A DNA stretch of 64,000 bases, from contig JASNYI010000001.1 of NCBI GenBank assembly GCA_048500275.1, positions 1,240,001-1,304,000 on the forward strand. The letters are read 5' to 3'. The notes below the pieces were generated by a model, which searched no databases, was not told the DNA's origin, and saw only the letters and a list, made by a program, of their open reading frames with translations. Every line of letters begins with the position of its first letter. Positions within the stretch are counted from its first letter, which is position 1. Shown here piece after piece: positions 16,585 to 24,757 of this stretch. Position numbers and translations under genes: made by a program. This stretch comes from UBA5066 sp048500275 (GTDB taxonomy: Bacteria > Acidobacteriota > Thermoanaerobaculia > UBA5066).

Positions 16585-17775
16585 TCAGGCGGGACCGGCA
16601 GCCGTCCGGCCCATGATCTCGGGCCGGAAGTGCTCGACGATGGAGAGGAAGGCGTTCGGGCTCGACTGCCCGAGGCCGCACTTGGAGGCGAGCTGCATGA
16701 TCTCACCCAGCTTCGTCAGCTCCTGGAGGTAGGCCCAGGAGCAGCGTCCCTGGCGCAGCATCCGCACCCCCTCGAGGAGCTTCTCGTTCCCCTCGCGGCA
16801 GGGCGTGCACTGCCCGCACGACTCCTCGACGAAGAACTCGAGGAAGTTCTCGGCGACGTGGAGCATGTCGCGGCCGGGCCCGAAGACGATGATCGAGCCC
16901 CCCGTCGGGATCCCCTCGAAGGCGAGCGTCTTCCCGAACTCCGAGGCCGGCACGCAGCGGCCCGAGGCGCCGCCGACCTGCACCGCCTTGGCTCCCTCCC
17001 CGCCGACCGCGGCGAGGAGCCTGGCGATGGTGATCCCGAGCGGGAGCTCGTAGACGCCGGGCTCGCGGCAGTCGCCCGAGACGCTGAAGAGCTTCGGCCC
17101 GGTCGAGACCTCCGTCCCGATGCCCCGGAACCACTCGGCCCCCTTGCCGAGGACCATCGCGGCGCAGGCGAACGTCTCGACGTTGTTCACGATCGTCGGC
17201 TGCGACTGGAATCCGCAGTCGACCGGGAAGGGGGGACGGTTGCGCGGCTCACCGCGCTGCCCTTCGAGCGACTCGATGAGGGCAGTCTCCTCGCCGCAGA
17301 CGTACGCGCCGGACCCCATCCGGATCTCGACGTCGAACGAGAGCGGGCTGCCGAGGATCCCCTCCCCGAGGAGACCCCTCTCCCGCCGCCGCGCGAGGAC
17401 CTTCTCGAGCCCGTCGCGCAGGTAGGCGTACTCGCCGCGCAGGTAGAGGATCCCGCGCGCGGCACCGATGGCCCAGGCGGCGATCGTCATCCCCTCGAGG
17501 ACGAGGTCGGGCGTCTCGGCGAGGATCACCCGGTCCTTGAACGTCCCCGGCTCCCCCTCGTCGGCGTTGCAGACGACCCACTTCGCGGGTGCGGACGCCG
17601 CGGCGGCGAGGTTCCACTTCACGCCGGTCGGGAAACCCGCGCCTCCCCGCCCGCGGAGCTTCGAAGCCGCCACCTCGGCGATGACGTCGGAGCGGGACTT
17701 CCCGAGTGCGGCCTTGAGCCCCTCCCCGGGCACGGCGGCGGCGAACGTGACGAGGCCCTTCTTCACGGCGTCCAT
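16585..17775 (-). CDS. hydB: NADH-binding hydrogenase subunit HydB, short NuoF-only form
   Basis: 396-residue NuoF-like flavoprotein that binds NADH, FMN and one [4Fe-4S] cluster. Visible motifs are the nucleotide/FMN glycine loop (GRGGAGFPTGVKW, 42-54), ADEGEPGTFKDR (71-82), and cluster ligands C320, C323, C326 and C366 (ESCGQCTPCREGN). Bifurcating HydB proteins such as that of Thermotoga are much longer, with an N-terminal thioredoxin-like [2Fe-2S] domain and a C-terminal two-cluster ferredoxin domain. Both are absent here. The short form is known from the non-bifurcating NADH-dependent hydrogenase of Syntrophomonas. The start ATG shares one base with the hydC stop (TGATG). A longer in-frame reading exists upstream but only covers hydC. 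Confidence 0.93.
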   Translation of the reverse strand: MDAVKKGLVTFAAAVPGEGLKAALGKSRSDVIAEVAASKLRGRGGAGFPTGVKWNLAAAASAPAKWVVCNADEGEPGTFKDRVILAETPDLVLEGMTIAAWAIGAARGILYLRGEYAYLRDGLEKVLARRRERGLLGEGILGSPLSFDVEIRMGSGAYVCGEETALIESLEGQRGEPRNRPPFPVDCGFQSQPTIVNNVETFACAAMVLGKGAEWFRGIGTEVSTGPKLFSVSGDCREPGVYELPLGITIARLLAAVGGEGAKAVQVGGASGRCVPASEFGKTLAFEGIPTGGSIIVFGPGRDMLHVAENFLEFFVEESCGQCTPCREGNEKLLEGVRMLRQGRCSWAYLQELTKLGEIMQLASKCGLGQSSPNAFLSIVEHFRPEIMGRTAAGPA

Positions 17776-18296
17776 CAGTGGGCCCTTTCCTTCTGCCCCT
17801 GGACGGCGAGCGGGCCGAAGCTCTTCCTGCACGCGAGGATCAGGTCGTGGACCATCTCCGGCGTGACCGAGGTGAAGACCTGGTCGTTGATCAGGAGCGC
17901 CGGACCCTGGTCGCACATCCCGAGGCAGCTCGCCCACTCGAGCGAGAAGTTGCCGTCCCGCGTCGTCTCGCCGAACCCGATGCCGAGGTCGTTCTCGAGC
18001 TGCCGCGCGACGCGGTCCTTCCCGATCATGTCGCAGGAGACGGTCCGGCAGAGACGGATGACGAAGCGGCCGCGCGCCTTCGTGTCGAGGAAGCTGTAGA
18101 AGCTGACGACGCTGTAGACCTCGACGGGGTGGATGTCGAGGTGGTCGGCGACCTCCTGCATCGCGTACTCGGAGATCTCCCTGTAGCGACGCTGGATCTC
18201 CTGCAGCACCGGGATCAGCGCGGCGCGCGTGGCGCCGTGCTTCTCGACCCATCCGCCGATGTCATCGTGCAGCCGGCGTCGTTCCGTGACCAGCAT
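17775..18296 (-). CDS. hydC: [2Fe-2S] hydrogenase subunit HydC (NuoE-like)
   Basis: 173-residue thioredoxin-like ferredoxin of the NuoE/HndA family. It carries the four [2Fe-2S] ligands C83 and C88 (CRTVSC) and C124 and C128 (CLGMC) after the usual N-terminal helical bundle (LIPVLQEIQRRYREISEYAMQEVADHLDI). It partners HydB in electron transfer from NADH. The ATG at 18296 lies inside the upstream response-regulator gene, a 35-bp overlap, but has a strong AAAGGAGG site, so the overlap looks genuine and implies tight coupling of regulator and structural genes. Confidence 0.94.
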   Translation of the reverse strand: MLVTERRRLHDDIGGWVEKHGATRAALIPVLQEIQRRYREISEYAMQEVADHLDIHPVEVYSVVSFYSFLDTKARGRFVIRLCRTVSCDMIGKDRVARQLENDLGIGFGETTRDGNFSLEWASCLGMCDQGPALLINDQVFTSVTPEMVHDLILACRKSFGPLAVQGQKERAH

Positions 18297-18687
18297 GGCT
18301 CTCCTCCTTTCCGCTCGCGCGGGCGAGCAGGTCGGCCACCGTCTTCACCAGGACGGCGGGCCGGGCGGGCTTCTCGAGGAACGCGTCGACGGGCAGGACG
18401 TCCGGGTCGGCGCCGTACCCGAGGCCGGTGACCCTGCCGATGCTCGTGAGCATCACGATCGGGTTCTTCCAGCCCGAGCGCCGCAGCTCCTGCGCCATCG
18501 CGATGCCGTCGTCCGGCTCGTCCATCATCACGTCCAGGACGAGGAGGTCCGGCGGCCAGTCGGCCAGGGCCCTCATCCCGCCGCCCCTGCTGTAGGCGGC
18601 CGCTACCGTGTGCCCCTCTCTCTCGAGGAAGAGGCGGCAGGCTTCGACGATGTCCTTGTCGTCATCGACGATCAGGATCCTCGCCAT
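18262..18687 (-). CDS. single-domain response regulator
   Basis: 141-residue CheY-like receiver with no output domain. Acidic pocket D8-D10, phospho-acceptor D52 (LLVLDVMMDEPDD) and the conserved Lys in FLEKPARP are present. The start chosen is ATG at 18687, which has a GGAGG site and begins the conserved MARILIVDDD. An upstream in-frame ATG would add 27 basic residues with no homology. It is the first gene of the structural block (regulator-hydC-hydB-hydA) and probably receives phosphate from one of the nearby histidine kinases. Without a DNA-binding domain it must act by protein contact or as a phosphorelay intermediate. Confidence 0.88.
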   Translation of the reverse strand: MARILIVDDDKDIVEACRLFLEREGHTVAAAYSRGGGMRALADWPPDLLVLDVMMDEPDDGIAMAQELRRSGWKNPIVMLTSIGRVTGLGYGADPDVLPVDAFLEKPARPAVLVKTVADLLARASGKEESHAGHGTTPAAR

Positions 18688-18849
18688 CGTGACCTCCTTG
18701 TCCCGGTCCGAGGTGTGAAGCTGTCGAAGTGGGGTGCAGCGGGGGCGGCGCCGTCGTCGCCAGGCCATTTCCAGGAGGGCCGCCTTCCCGTCGCATCGAC
18801 CGACGAGGGTATCACCGGCGCGCGTGGGGAGTCACGCCGGAAGTGTCTG

Positions 18850-18864
18850 CAAACAGGACGTTTG
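18850..18864. promoter_or_regulatory. inverted repeat CAAAC-N5-GTTTG upstream of the hydrogenase regulator
   Basis: Perfect 5+5 inverted repeat in the 230-bp gap (18688-18917) that separates the sensor genes from the regulator-hydCBA genes. The gap is also the only relatively AT-rich patch around (18841-18880). It is the natural place for a second promoter of the structural genes, and the repeat could be an operator. No clear -35/-10 pair was found. The rest of the gap holds nothing recognisable. Confidence 0.3.
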
Positions 18865-18917
18865 TTGGTCTGTATGCGGTCCCGATCCGGCCCGCCCGCG
18901 GGCCGCCCGGGGCGGCT

Positions 18918-20081
18918 TCACGATCCGGGAGGGCGGGCCGGATCGTCCGCCGGCGGCTCGCCGGAGGGGAGCCGCACCGCGAACGTCGTCCCGCGGTCCG
19001 GCTCGCTCTCGACCGCCACCTCTCCCCCGGAAAGCTCCACGATCTTCCGGACGATCGAGAGACCGAGACCGCTCCCCGGGATGTCGCGGGTCCTCTCGTT
19101 CCTGATCCTCACGAACTCGCCGAAGAGGCGGCCGACCTCCTCCCTCGACATCCCGACCCCCGTGTCGGCGACGGCGAGGCGGACGGCGCCCGGCTCCCGC
19201 ACGAGGCGCACGTCGACCCGCCCGCCGTCGCGGTTGTACTTGACCGCGTTCGACAGGAGGTTGTTCAGGACGATCTCGAGCTCGCCCGGGTCGAACACGA
19301 GCGGGACGGGTTCGGGGGCGTCCAGGGCGACCGCGATTCCCCGCGCCGCGGCCGCGGGCTGGACCGTCTCCACGGCCCGCCGGGCGAAGTCCCTCGCGTC
19401 GAGGGCGATCGGGTCGCGCTTCCTCTGCCCCGACTCGAGGCGGGTCAGGTCGAGGAGGTCGAGGATGAGGCGGCGCATCCCGCCGAGGCGGACCCCGCAG
19501 CGGTCGAGAATCTCCTCGTACCGGCCGGAGCCGGGCTCGAGCACCCCGTCGCGCAGGAGGTCGAGGTACCCCTCGACCGCCGCGAGCGGGGACTTCAGCT
19601 CGTGGAAGAGGACCGAGAGGAGCTGGAACCGGGCCTGGCGCTTCTCCTCGGCGAGGCGCCGCGCCTTCCTCTGGAGCGCGAGGTAGGTCGCGGCCCGGCT
19701 GACCGTCGTCCGGAGCTCGGCCGGCGTGAAGGGCTTGGCGAGGAAGTCGTAGGCGCCCCGCCGCGTCGCCGTCACGGCCGTCTCGATCGTCGCATAGGCG
19801 GTGATCATGACGACGAGAGTGTCCGCCGCCGCCGGGCCGAGCCGCTCGAGGACGTCGAGGCCGGAGAGGCCGGGGAGCTTGTAGTCGAGGAGGAGGATGT
19901 CGGGGGCTCCCGCGGCGCAAACCGCCAGCGCCTCCTCGCCGGTCCCGGCCTGCGCCACCTCGAAGACCGTCTCCGCGGTCTCGTCGGGGAGCGTCGTCCG
20001 GTGCGAGGCGAGGACCCTCGACACCGCGTCCCGGATCCCCGGCTCGTCGTCGACGACCAGGATTCTCAGCGCGCCGCCCAC
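18918..20081 (-). CDS. receiver-histidine kinase hybrid protein
   Basis: 387 residues: an N-terminal receiver domain (acidic pair D11-D12, phospho-acceptor D66 in LLLDYKLPG, Lys in FLAKPFTPAE near 117) followed by a HisKA/HATPase kinase. The kinase acceptor His is near 162 (VLFHELKSPLAAVEGYLD) and the ATP lid is GSGLGLSIVRKIVELSGG. This receiver-first order lets phosphorylation of the receiver control the kinase and is suited to a relay downstream of another kinase. The upstream gene, three bases away, encodes the hydrogenase-like sensor kinase, the obvious upstream partner. It starts with GTG. There is no membrane segment. Confidence 0.88.
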   Translation of the reverse strand: MGGALRILVVDDEPGIRDAVSRVLASHRTTLPDETAETVFEVAQAGTGEEALAVCAAGAPDILLLDYKLPGLSGLDVLERLGPAAADTLVVMITAYATIETAVTATRRGAYDFLAKPFTPAELRTTVSRAATYLALQRKARRLAEEKRQARFQLLSVLFHELKSPLAAVEGYLDLLRDGVLEPGSGRYEEILDRCGVRLGGMRRLILDLLDLTRLESGQRKRDPIALDARDFARRAVETVQPAAAARGIAVALDAPEPVPLVFDPGELEIVLNNLLSNAVKYNRDGGRVDVRLVREPGAVRLAVADTGVGMSREEVGRLFGEFVRIRNERTRDIPGSGLGLSIVRKIVELSGGEVAVESEPDRGTTFAVRLPSGEPPADDPARPPGS

Positions 20082-20084
20082 GCC

Positions 20085-22097
20085 TCAGGAGCTCCTGCCG
20101 CGCAGCGGGAGCCTCACGGTGAGGACCGTGCCGGTCGGCCCCGCAGCGGGATCGGCGTTCGAGACGACGTCGATGTCCCCCCGGTGCATCTTCACGATGC
20201 CGTAGCTCACCGGCAGGCCGAGACCCGTCCCCTTTCCGATCGGCTTGGTCGTGAAGAACGGCTCGAAGACCCGGGAGAGGTTCTCCTTCGAGATGCCGGA
20301 ACCGCTGTCGGCGATCGAGAGGACGAGCGAGCCGCTCACCGCCCGCGTCCTCACGAAGACGGTCCCGCCCCCCGGCATCGCCTCGGCCGCGTTGCGGACG
20401 AGGTTCGAGACGACCTGGACGACCTGGTCGCGGTCCAGCTCGGCGACGAGGTCCGGCTCCTCGTGAACGACCTCGACCTCGACCCCTTCCGGCAGGACGA
20501 CGCCCCGGACGCTCTGCGCGACGAGCTCGTCGACCCGGACGTCGGAGAGGGAGACCTTGTTCTGCCGGGCGAAGTCGAGGAGTCCCGAGACGATCTTCTT
20601 GCAGCGGTCCGCCTCGGAGGCGACGGTCTGTAGGTCGCTGCGGAGCGGCGAGCCTTCCGGCACCCCCTCGAGAAGGAGGTGGGAGTAGAGGAGGACGACG
20701 CCGAGAGGGTTGTTCACCTCGTGGGCGATCCCCGCCGCGAGCTGCCCCATGCTCGCGAGCCGCTCGGAGTGCATCAGCGCCTGCTGCGTGGAGGCGAGCT
20801 GGTCGTGGGAGACGGCGATCTCCTCGACGGCGCGGCGGAGCTGCTCGATCGTGAACGGCAGGCACATCTCCGACTCGGCGAGGCCCGCGTGGACGGCGGC
20901 GGCGTGCTCGCGGCAGGTGTCGTATCCGCACGCCCCGCAGTTCAGCTCGTCGGCCGCCGACCGCTTCCCCATCCGCCGCAGGATCTCGTCGACGTCCTCC
21001 CCCGTCGCGGCGGAGACGCGCACGGGGCGAGGGACGAAGGAGCGCCCGAGGTCGAGATCGGCGAAGGCGGCCAGGTCCGACTCCCAGCGGCCACGGTCGA
21101 GGTCGTGTAGCCTCTCCCGCGCCGCGCGTGTGACGAGGGCCCGGCGCTTGTAGAGCGGGGCGGTCGACGTCATGCCCGATCCCATGACGCAACCGTTGCA
21201 GCAGAGGAGCTCGAGGAGGCGCGTCGCCCCGTCGAGGTCCCCCGACTCCAGCTCGCAGACCGCCTCGACGAACGCGCTCCGCCCGTCCGCCGAGACGACC
21301 TCCCCGAGCGTGAGGTCTTCCTGTACGCCCGCCGCCTGGAGCATCCCGCGGCTCACCGGGAAAATCGTGCCGCTCCCCGCCCGCGGCGGATCGACCTCCG
21401 CGGGCCGGGCGTGCGCGGGGTCGATCCTCCGGAGCCGCCACATCTCCCGGAGCTCCCCGAACGTGAGGATCTCGTCGACGTCCGGGTCGACTCCCGGCCA
21501 GCGGTCCTCCCCCTTCTTGGCGATGCAGGGACCGATGAAGACGACGCCCAGGTCGGGTCCGTGGAGCTGCCGGACGACGCGCGCCGTCGCGACCATCGGC
21601 GAGACGACGGGCGCGAGCGCCCCGACGAGGCCCGGGTGGTAGCGCTCCACGTAGCTCACGACCGCGGGGCAGGTCGTGCCGATGTAGCGCCTCTCGTCCG
21701 GTTCCTCGAGGAGCTCGCGGTAGCGGCGGGCGACGAGGTCGGCGCCGAAGGCGACCTCCTGGACGAACGAGAAGCCGAGCGCGCGGATCGCGCCGACGAG
21801 CCGCGGGGCGTCGAGCTCGGGGAACTCGGCCGGGAAGCTCGGCGCGAGGCAGGCGGCGACCGGGCCTCCCGCGGCGAGGAGCTCTTCGACCTGCCCGATC
21901 GAGCTCACCGCCTGCTTGGCCCCCTGGCTGCAGACCCTCACGCAGTTGCCGCAGGCGATGCAGCGCTCCGGGATCACCTCCGCCTGCCGCCCCGAGATCC
22001 GGATCGCCTTCGCGGGGCACTCCCTGACGCAGGCGAAGCAGACGCGGCACCGCTCCTTGAGGGTCGTGACGAGAGCGGTCCGCCAGCCGGGGCTCAC
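20085..22097 (-). CDS. hydrogenase-like iron-sulfur sensor fused to histidine kinase
   Basis: 670-residue putative H2/redox sensor. Two [4Fe-4S] motifs (C17/20/23/27 and C46/49/52/56) lead into an Fe-hydrogenase large-subunit domain. Its H-cluster-like signatures are TTCPAV (C143), GPCIAKKGE (C191) and LLCCNGCVMG (C299, C300, C303). A further Fe-S module follows (NCGACGYDTCREHA, about residue 390). Then come HisKA with the acceptor His in GIAHEVNNPLGVVLLYSHLL and HATPase (GTGLGLPVSYGIVKMHRG). In L1 the proton-shuttle Cys of catalytic enzymes is Thr, which argues for sensing rather than turnover. The GTG start overlaps the hydF stop (GTGA), so sensor and maturase are co-translated. Confidence 0.9.
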   Translation of the reverse strand: MSPGWRTALVTTLKERCRVCFACVRECPAKAIRISGRQAEVIPERCIACGNCVRVCSQGAKQAVSSIGQVEELLAAGGPVAACLAPSFPAEFPELDAPRLVGAIRALGFSFVQEVAFGADLVARRYRELLEEPDERRYIGTTCPAVVSYVERYHPGLVGALAPVVSPMVATARVVRQLHGPDLGVVFIGPCIAKKGEDRWPGVDPDVDEILTFGELREMWRLRRIDPAHARPAEVDPPRAGSGTIFPVSRGMLQAAGVQEDLTLGEVVSADGRSAFVEAVCELESGDLDGATRLLELLCCNGCVMGSGMTSTAPLYKRRALVTRAARERLHDLDRGRWESDLAAFADLDLGRSFVPRPVRVSAATGEDVDEILRRMGKRSAADELNCGACGYDTCREHAAAVHAGLAESEMCLPFTIEQLRRAVEEIAVSHDQLASTQQALMHSERLASMGQLAAGIAHEVNNPLGVVLLYSHLLLEGVPEGSPLRSDLQTVASEADRCKKIVSGLLDFARQNKVSLSDVRVDELVAQSVRGVVLPEGVEVEVVHEEPDLVAELDRDQVVQVVSNLVRNAAEAMPGGGTVFVRTRAVSGSLVLSIADSGSGISKENLSRVFEPFFTTKPIGKGTGLGLPVSYGIVKMHRGDIDVVSNADPAAGPTGTVLTVRLPLRGRSS

Positions 22098-23338
22098 GTC
22101 CGGACGCCTTTCCGCGCGCCGTACGCCGCCTCGAGGGCCGCGGGGAACGGCTCGAGCGCCCGCTCGAAGATCCCGAGCGAGTAGGCGATGACGAGGCCGT
22201 AGTTCGTGACGGGGACGCCCGCCTCGCGGCACCTCAGGATCCGCGAGAGCATCTCCTTGCGGTTCCCGATGCAGTTGCCGCAGTGGACGACGAGGGCGTA
22301 GCGGCCGAGGTCGTCCGGGAAGTCGCGCCCCGAAACGTGCTCGAACTCGAGCGAAAGGCCCGTGTACTGCCGGAGCCAGCGCGGGATCTTCACCCGCCCG
22401 ATGTCCTCCCCCGCCGGGTGGTGCGTGCACCCCTCGGCGACGAGGACCCGGTCGCCGCTCCGGAGCCTCTCCACGCCGAAGGCCCCGGCGGCGAGCGTCG
22501 GCAGGTCGCCCTGGAAGCGGGCGAAGAGGATGGAGAACGACGTGAGCGGCGTCCCGGGGGGCGTGTCGGCGGCGGCCTTCAGGAAGGCCTGCGAGTCGGT
22601 GACGACGAGGCGCGGAGGCCCGTTCAGCCGCGCGAGGGCGAGGGGAAGCTCGCGCTCCTTGACGACGACGCAGAAGGCGTCGGCGTCGAGGAGATCGCGA
22701 ATCGTCTGGACCTGCGGGAGGATGAGGCGCCCCTTCGGCGCCTCCTTGTCGACGGGGACGACGAGGACGACGAGGTCCCCTTCCGAGACGAGGTCGCCGA
22801 CGATCCGCCGCGCCTCGAGCGCCTCGGCGGGCGCGGCGAGGAGGATCGCGCGCCTCAGCTCGGCGATCCCTCTCCCTTCCGTCGCCGCCGTCTCGACGAC
22901 CGGGACGCCGCGCGTCGCGAGCGCCTCCCGCTCGGCCGGCGGCACGGCGGCGAGGTCGGCCTTGTTGAAGACGGCGACGGCGGGGGTCCCGCGCCGCTCC
23001 AGCTCCTCGAGCAGCCCCTCCTCGAACGGGCCCCACGCTCCCGATTCGGAAACGAGGACAGCGAGGTCGGCCCGGTCGAGGGCGCGGCGGGTCTTCTCGA
23101 TCCTCAGCGCGCCGAGCGCCCCCTCGTCGTCGACGCCGGCCGTGTCGACGAAGAGGACCGGCCCGAGCGGCGCGAGCTCCATCGGCTTCTCGACCGGGTC
23201 GGTCGTCGTCCCCGGCGTCGCCGAGACGATCGAGACCTCCTGCCGCGTCACCGCGTTCAGGAGGCTCGACTTCCCGACGTTCCTCCGGCCGAGGAAGGCG
23301 ATCTGGAGCCGCAGGCCGCGCGGCGCGGCGGCGCTCAT
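22094..23338 (-). CDS. hydF: [FeFe]-hydrogenase maturation GTPase HydF
   Basis: 414-residue scaffold protein that receives the 2Fe subcluster made by HydE and HydG and delivers it to HydA. The N-terminal GTPase has the P-loop GRRNVGKSS (17-25), switch SATPGTTTDPV, DTAG and NKAD. A dimerisation domain follows. The C-terminal cluster domain has EGCTHHP and HCGNC, the family CxHxn CxxC ligands. It is intact and of normal length. Its start overlaps the aspA stop by four bases (ATGA). Its presence beside hydG and the hydrogenase operon makes the function certain. Confidence 0.96.
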   Translation of the reverse strand: MSAAAPRGLRLQIAFLGRRNVGKSSLLNAVTRQEVSIVSATPGTTTDPVEKPMELAPLGPVLFVDTAGVDDEGALGALRIEKTRRALDRADLAVLVSESGAWGPFEEGLLEELERRGTPAVAVFNKADLAAVPPAEREALATRGVPVVETAATEGRGIAELRRAILLAAPAEALEARRIVGDLVSEGDLVVLVVPVDKEAPKGRLILPQVQTIRDLLDADAFCVVVKERELPLALARLNGPPRLVVTDSQAFLKAAADTPPGTPLTSFSILFARFQGDLPTLAAGAFGVERLRSGDRVLVAEGCTHHPAGEDIGRVKIPRWLRQYTGLSLEFEHVSGRDFPDDLGRYALVVHCGNCIGNRKEMLSRILRCREAGVPVTNYGLVIAYSLGIFERALEPFPAALEAAYGARKGVRT

Positions 23339-24702
23339 CGCCCCGTCTCCGGCGAGCCGAGGCGGCAGACCGCCTCGGGGCTCGTCAGCGCGTCGAACGC
23401 CTCCGCCGTCATGGCGCCGCTCGCGAGGACCGCTTCGCGGACGCTCCGCCCCGACCGGGCCGCCTCCACGGCGAGGGCGCAGGCGCCGTCGTAGCCGAGG
23501 AGCGGGACGAGGGCGGTCACCGCGGCCGTCGAGCCGTCGACGTGGCGCCGGCAGCGCTCCTCGTCGGCGGCCAGGCCCGCCACGCAGAGCTCGGCGAGGG
23601 CGGAGGCGGAGCGCTCGAGGAGGTCGAGGCTCTCGAGGAGCGAGTGCGCCACGAGCGGGAGGAAGGGGTTCAGCTCGAGGGAGCCGAGGCTGCAGGCGGA
23701 GGCGATCGCCTGGTCGTGCGCGAAGACGAGGAGCGCTGCCTGCGAGACCGCCTCGGGGACGACCGGGTTCACTTTCCCCGGCATGATCGAGGAGCCCGCC
23801 TGCCGCGGCGGGAGCCGCAGCTCGCCGAGGCCCGCTTCCGGCCCGGAGGAGAGGAGGCGGAGGTCGCCCGAGACCTTCAGGAGCGAGGCGGCGCAGGCCT
23901 TCAGGGTGCCGGAGACCTCTACGAAGACGTCGGCGTTCTGCGTGGCGTCGACGAGGTTCTCCGCCCGGGCGAAGGCGACGCCGGTCCTCTCGCGGAGCCG
24001 GTCGACGACGCCGAAGACGTAGGCGCGCGGCGCGCCGAGCCCCGTTCCGATCGCCGTGCCGCCGAGGTTCACGACGCGGAGGCGCTCCTCGCAGCGCGAG
24101 ACCCGCCAGCGGTCGCGGTTGAAGGCCTCGGCGAAGGCGCCCATCGACCGGCCCAGCGTCGTCAGGACGGCGTCCTGCATCTCGGTCCGCCCGACCTTGA
24201 CGACGTGCGCGAGCTCCCTCTCCTTCGCCTGGAACGCCTCCTGGAGCGCGAGGACGGCCCGCTCGACGCCGCGGAGGCGCCGGATCGCGGCGAGCTTCAG
24301 CGCCGTCGGGTAGGTGTCGTTCGTCGACTGGTGCCGGTTCACGTCGTCGAGCGGCGAGACGAGGTCGTACCGCCCGCGCGCCTCGCCGAGGAGCTCGAGA
24401 GCGCGGTTCGCGAGGACCTCGTTGACGTTCATGTTCGTCGAGGTCCCGGCTCCTCCCTGCAGGGCGTCGACGACGACGGAGCCGGTCAGGAGCCCGGCGG
24501 CCATCTCGCGGCAGGCGGCCTCCAGGGCGTCGGCCTTCCGGCCTTCGACGTGGCCGAGCGCGCGGTTCGTCGCGGCGCAGGCCCCCTTCACGTCGCCGTA
24601 CGCCCGGACGAGCTCCTCGTGGACCGGGCGGCCCGCGAAGCGGAAGCTCTCGAGCGCCCGCGCCGTGTGGATTCCCCAGAGGGCCCCTTCCGGGACCTCC
24701 AT
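23335..24702 (-). CDS. aspA: aspartate ammonia-lyase family protein in the hydrogenase maturation cluster
   Basis: At least 455 residues of the aspartase/fumarase superfamily, with the signature GSSIMPGKVNPV and active-site regions GGAGTSTNMNVNE and NRHQSTNDTYPTA. It releases ammonia from aspartate, giving fumarate. Aspartases are often found in hydE/F/G clusters, where released ammonia has been suggested to serve the dithiolate bridge of the H-cluster. That link is association, not proven here. Codons upstream of the ATG read TRVERDALGE, which matches the usual aspartase N-terminus, so translation may begin upstream at a non-standard codon. No ATG, GTG or TTG fits there. Confidence 0.87.
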   Translation of the reverse strand: MEVPEGALWGIHTARALESFRFAGRPVHEELVRAYGDVKGACAATNRALGHVEGRKADALEAACREMAAGLLTGSVVVDALQGGAGTSTNMNVNEVLANRALELLGEARGRYDLVSPLDDVNRHQSTNDTYPTALKLAAIRRLRGVERAVLALQEAFQAKERELAHVVKVGRTEMQDAVLTTLGRSMGAFAEAFNRDRWRVSRCEERLRVVNLGGTAIGTGLGAPRAYVFGVVDRLRERTGVAFARAENLVDATQNADVFVEVSGTLKACAASLLKVSGDLRLLSSGPEAGLGELRLPPRQAGSSIMPGKVNPVVPEAVSQAALLVFAHDQAIASACSLGSLELNPFLPLVAHSLLESLDLLERSASALAELCVAGLAADEERCRRHVDGSTAAVTALVPLLGYDGACALAVEAARSGRSVREAVLASGAMTAEAFDALTSPEAVCRLGSPETGR

Positions 24703-24757
24703 CTCGCCGAGCGCGTCGCGCTCGACCCGGGTCCCGGGCGCGGGGCGGGCGGCCCCC

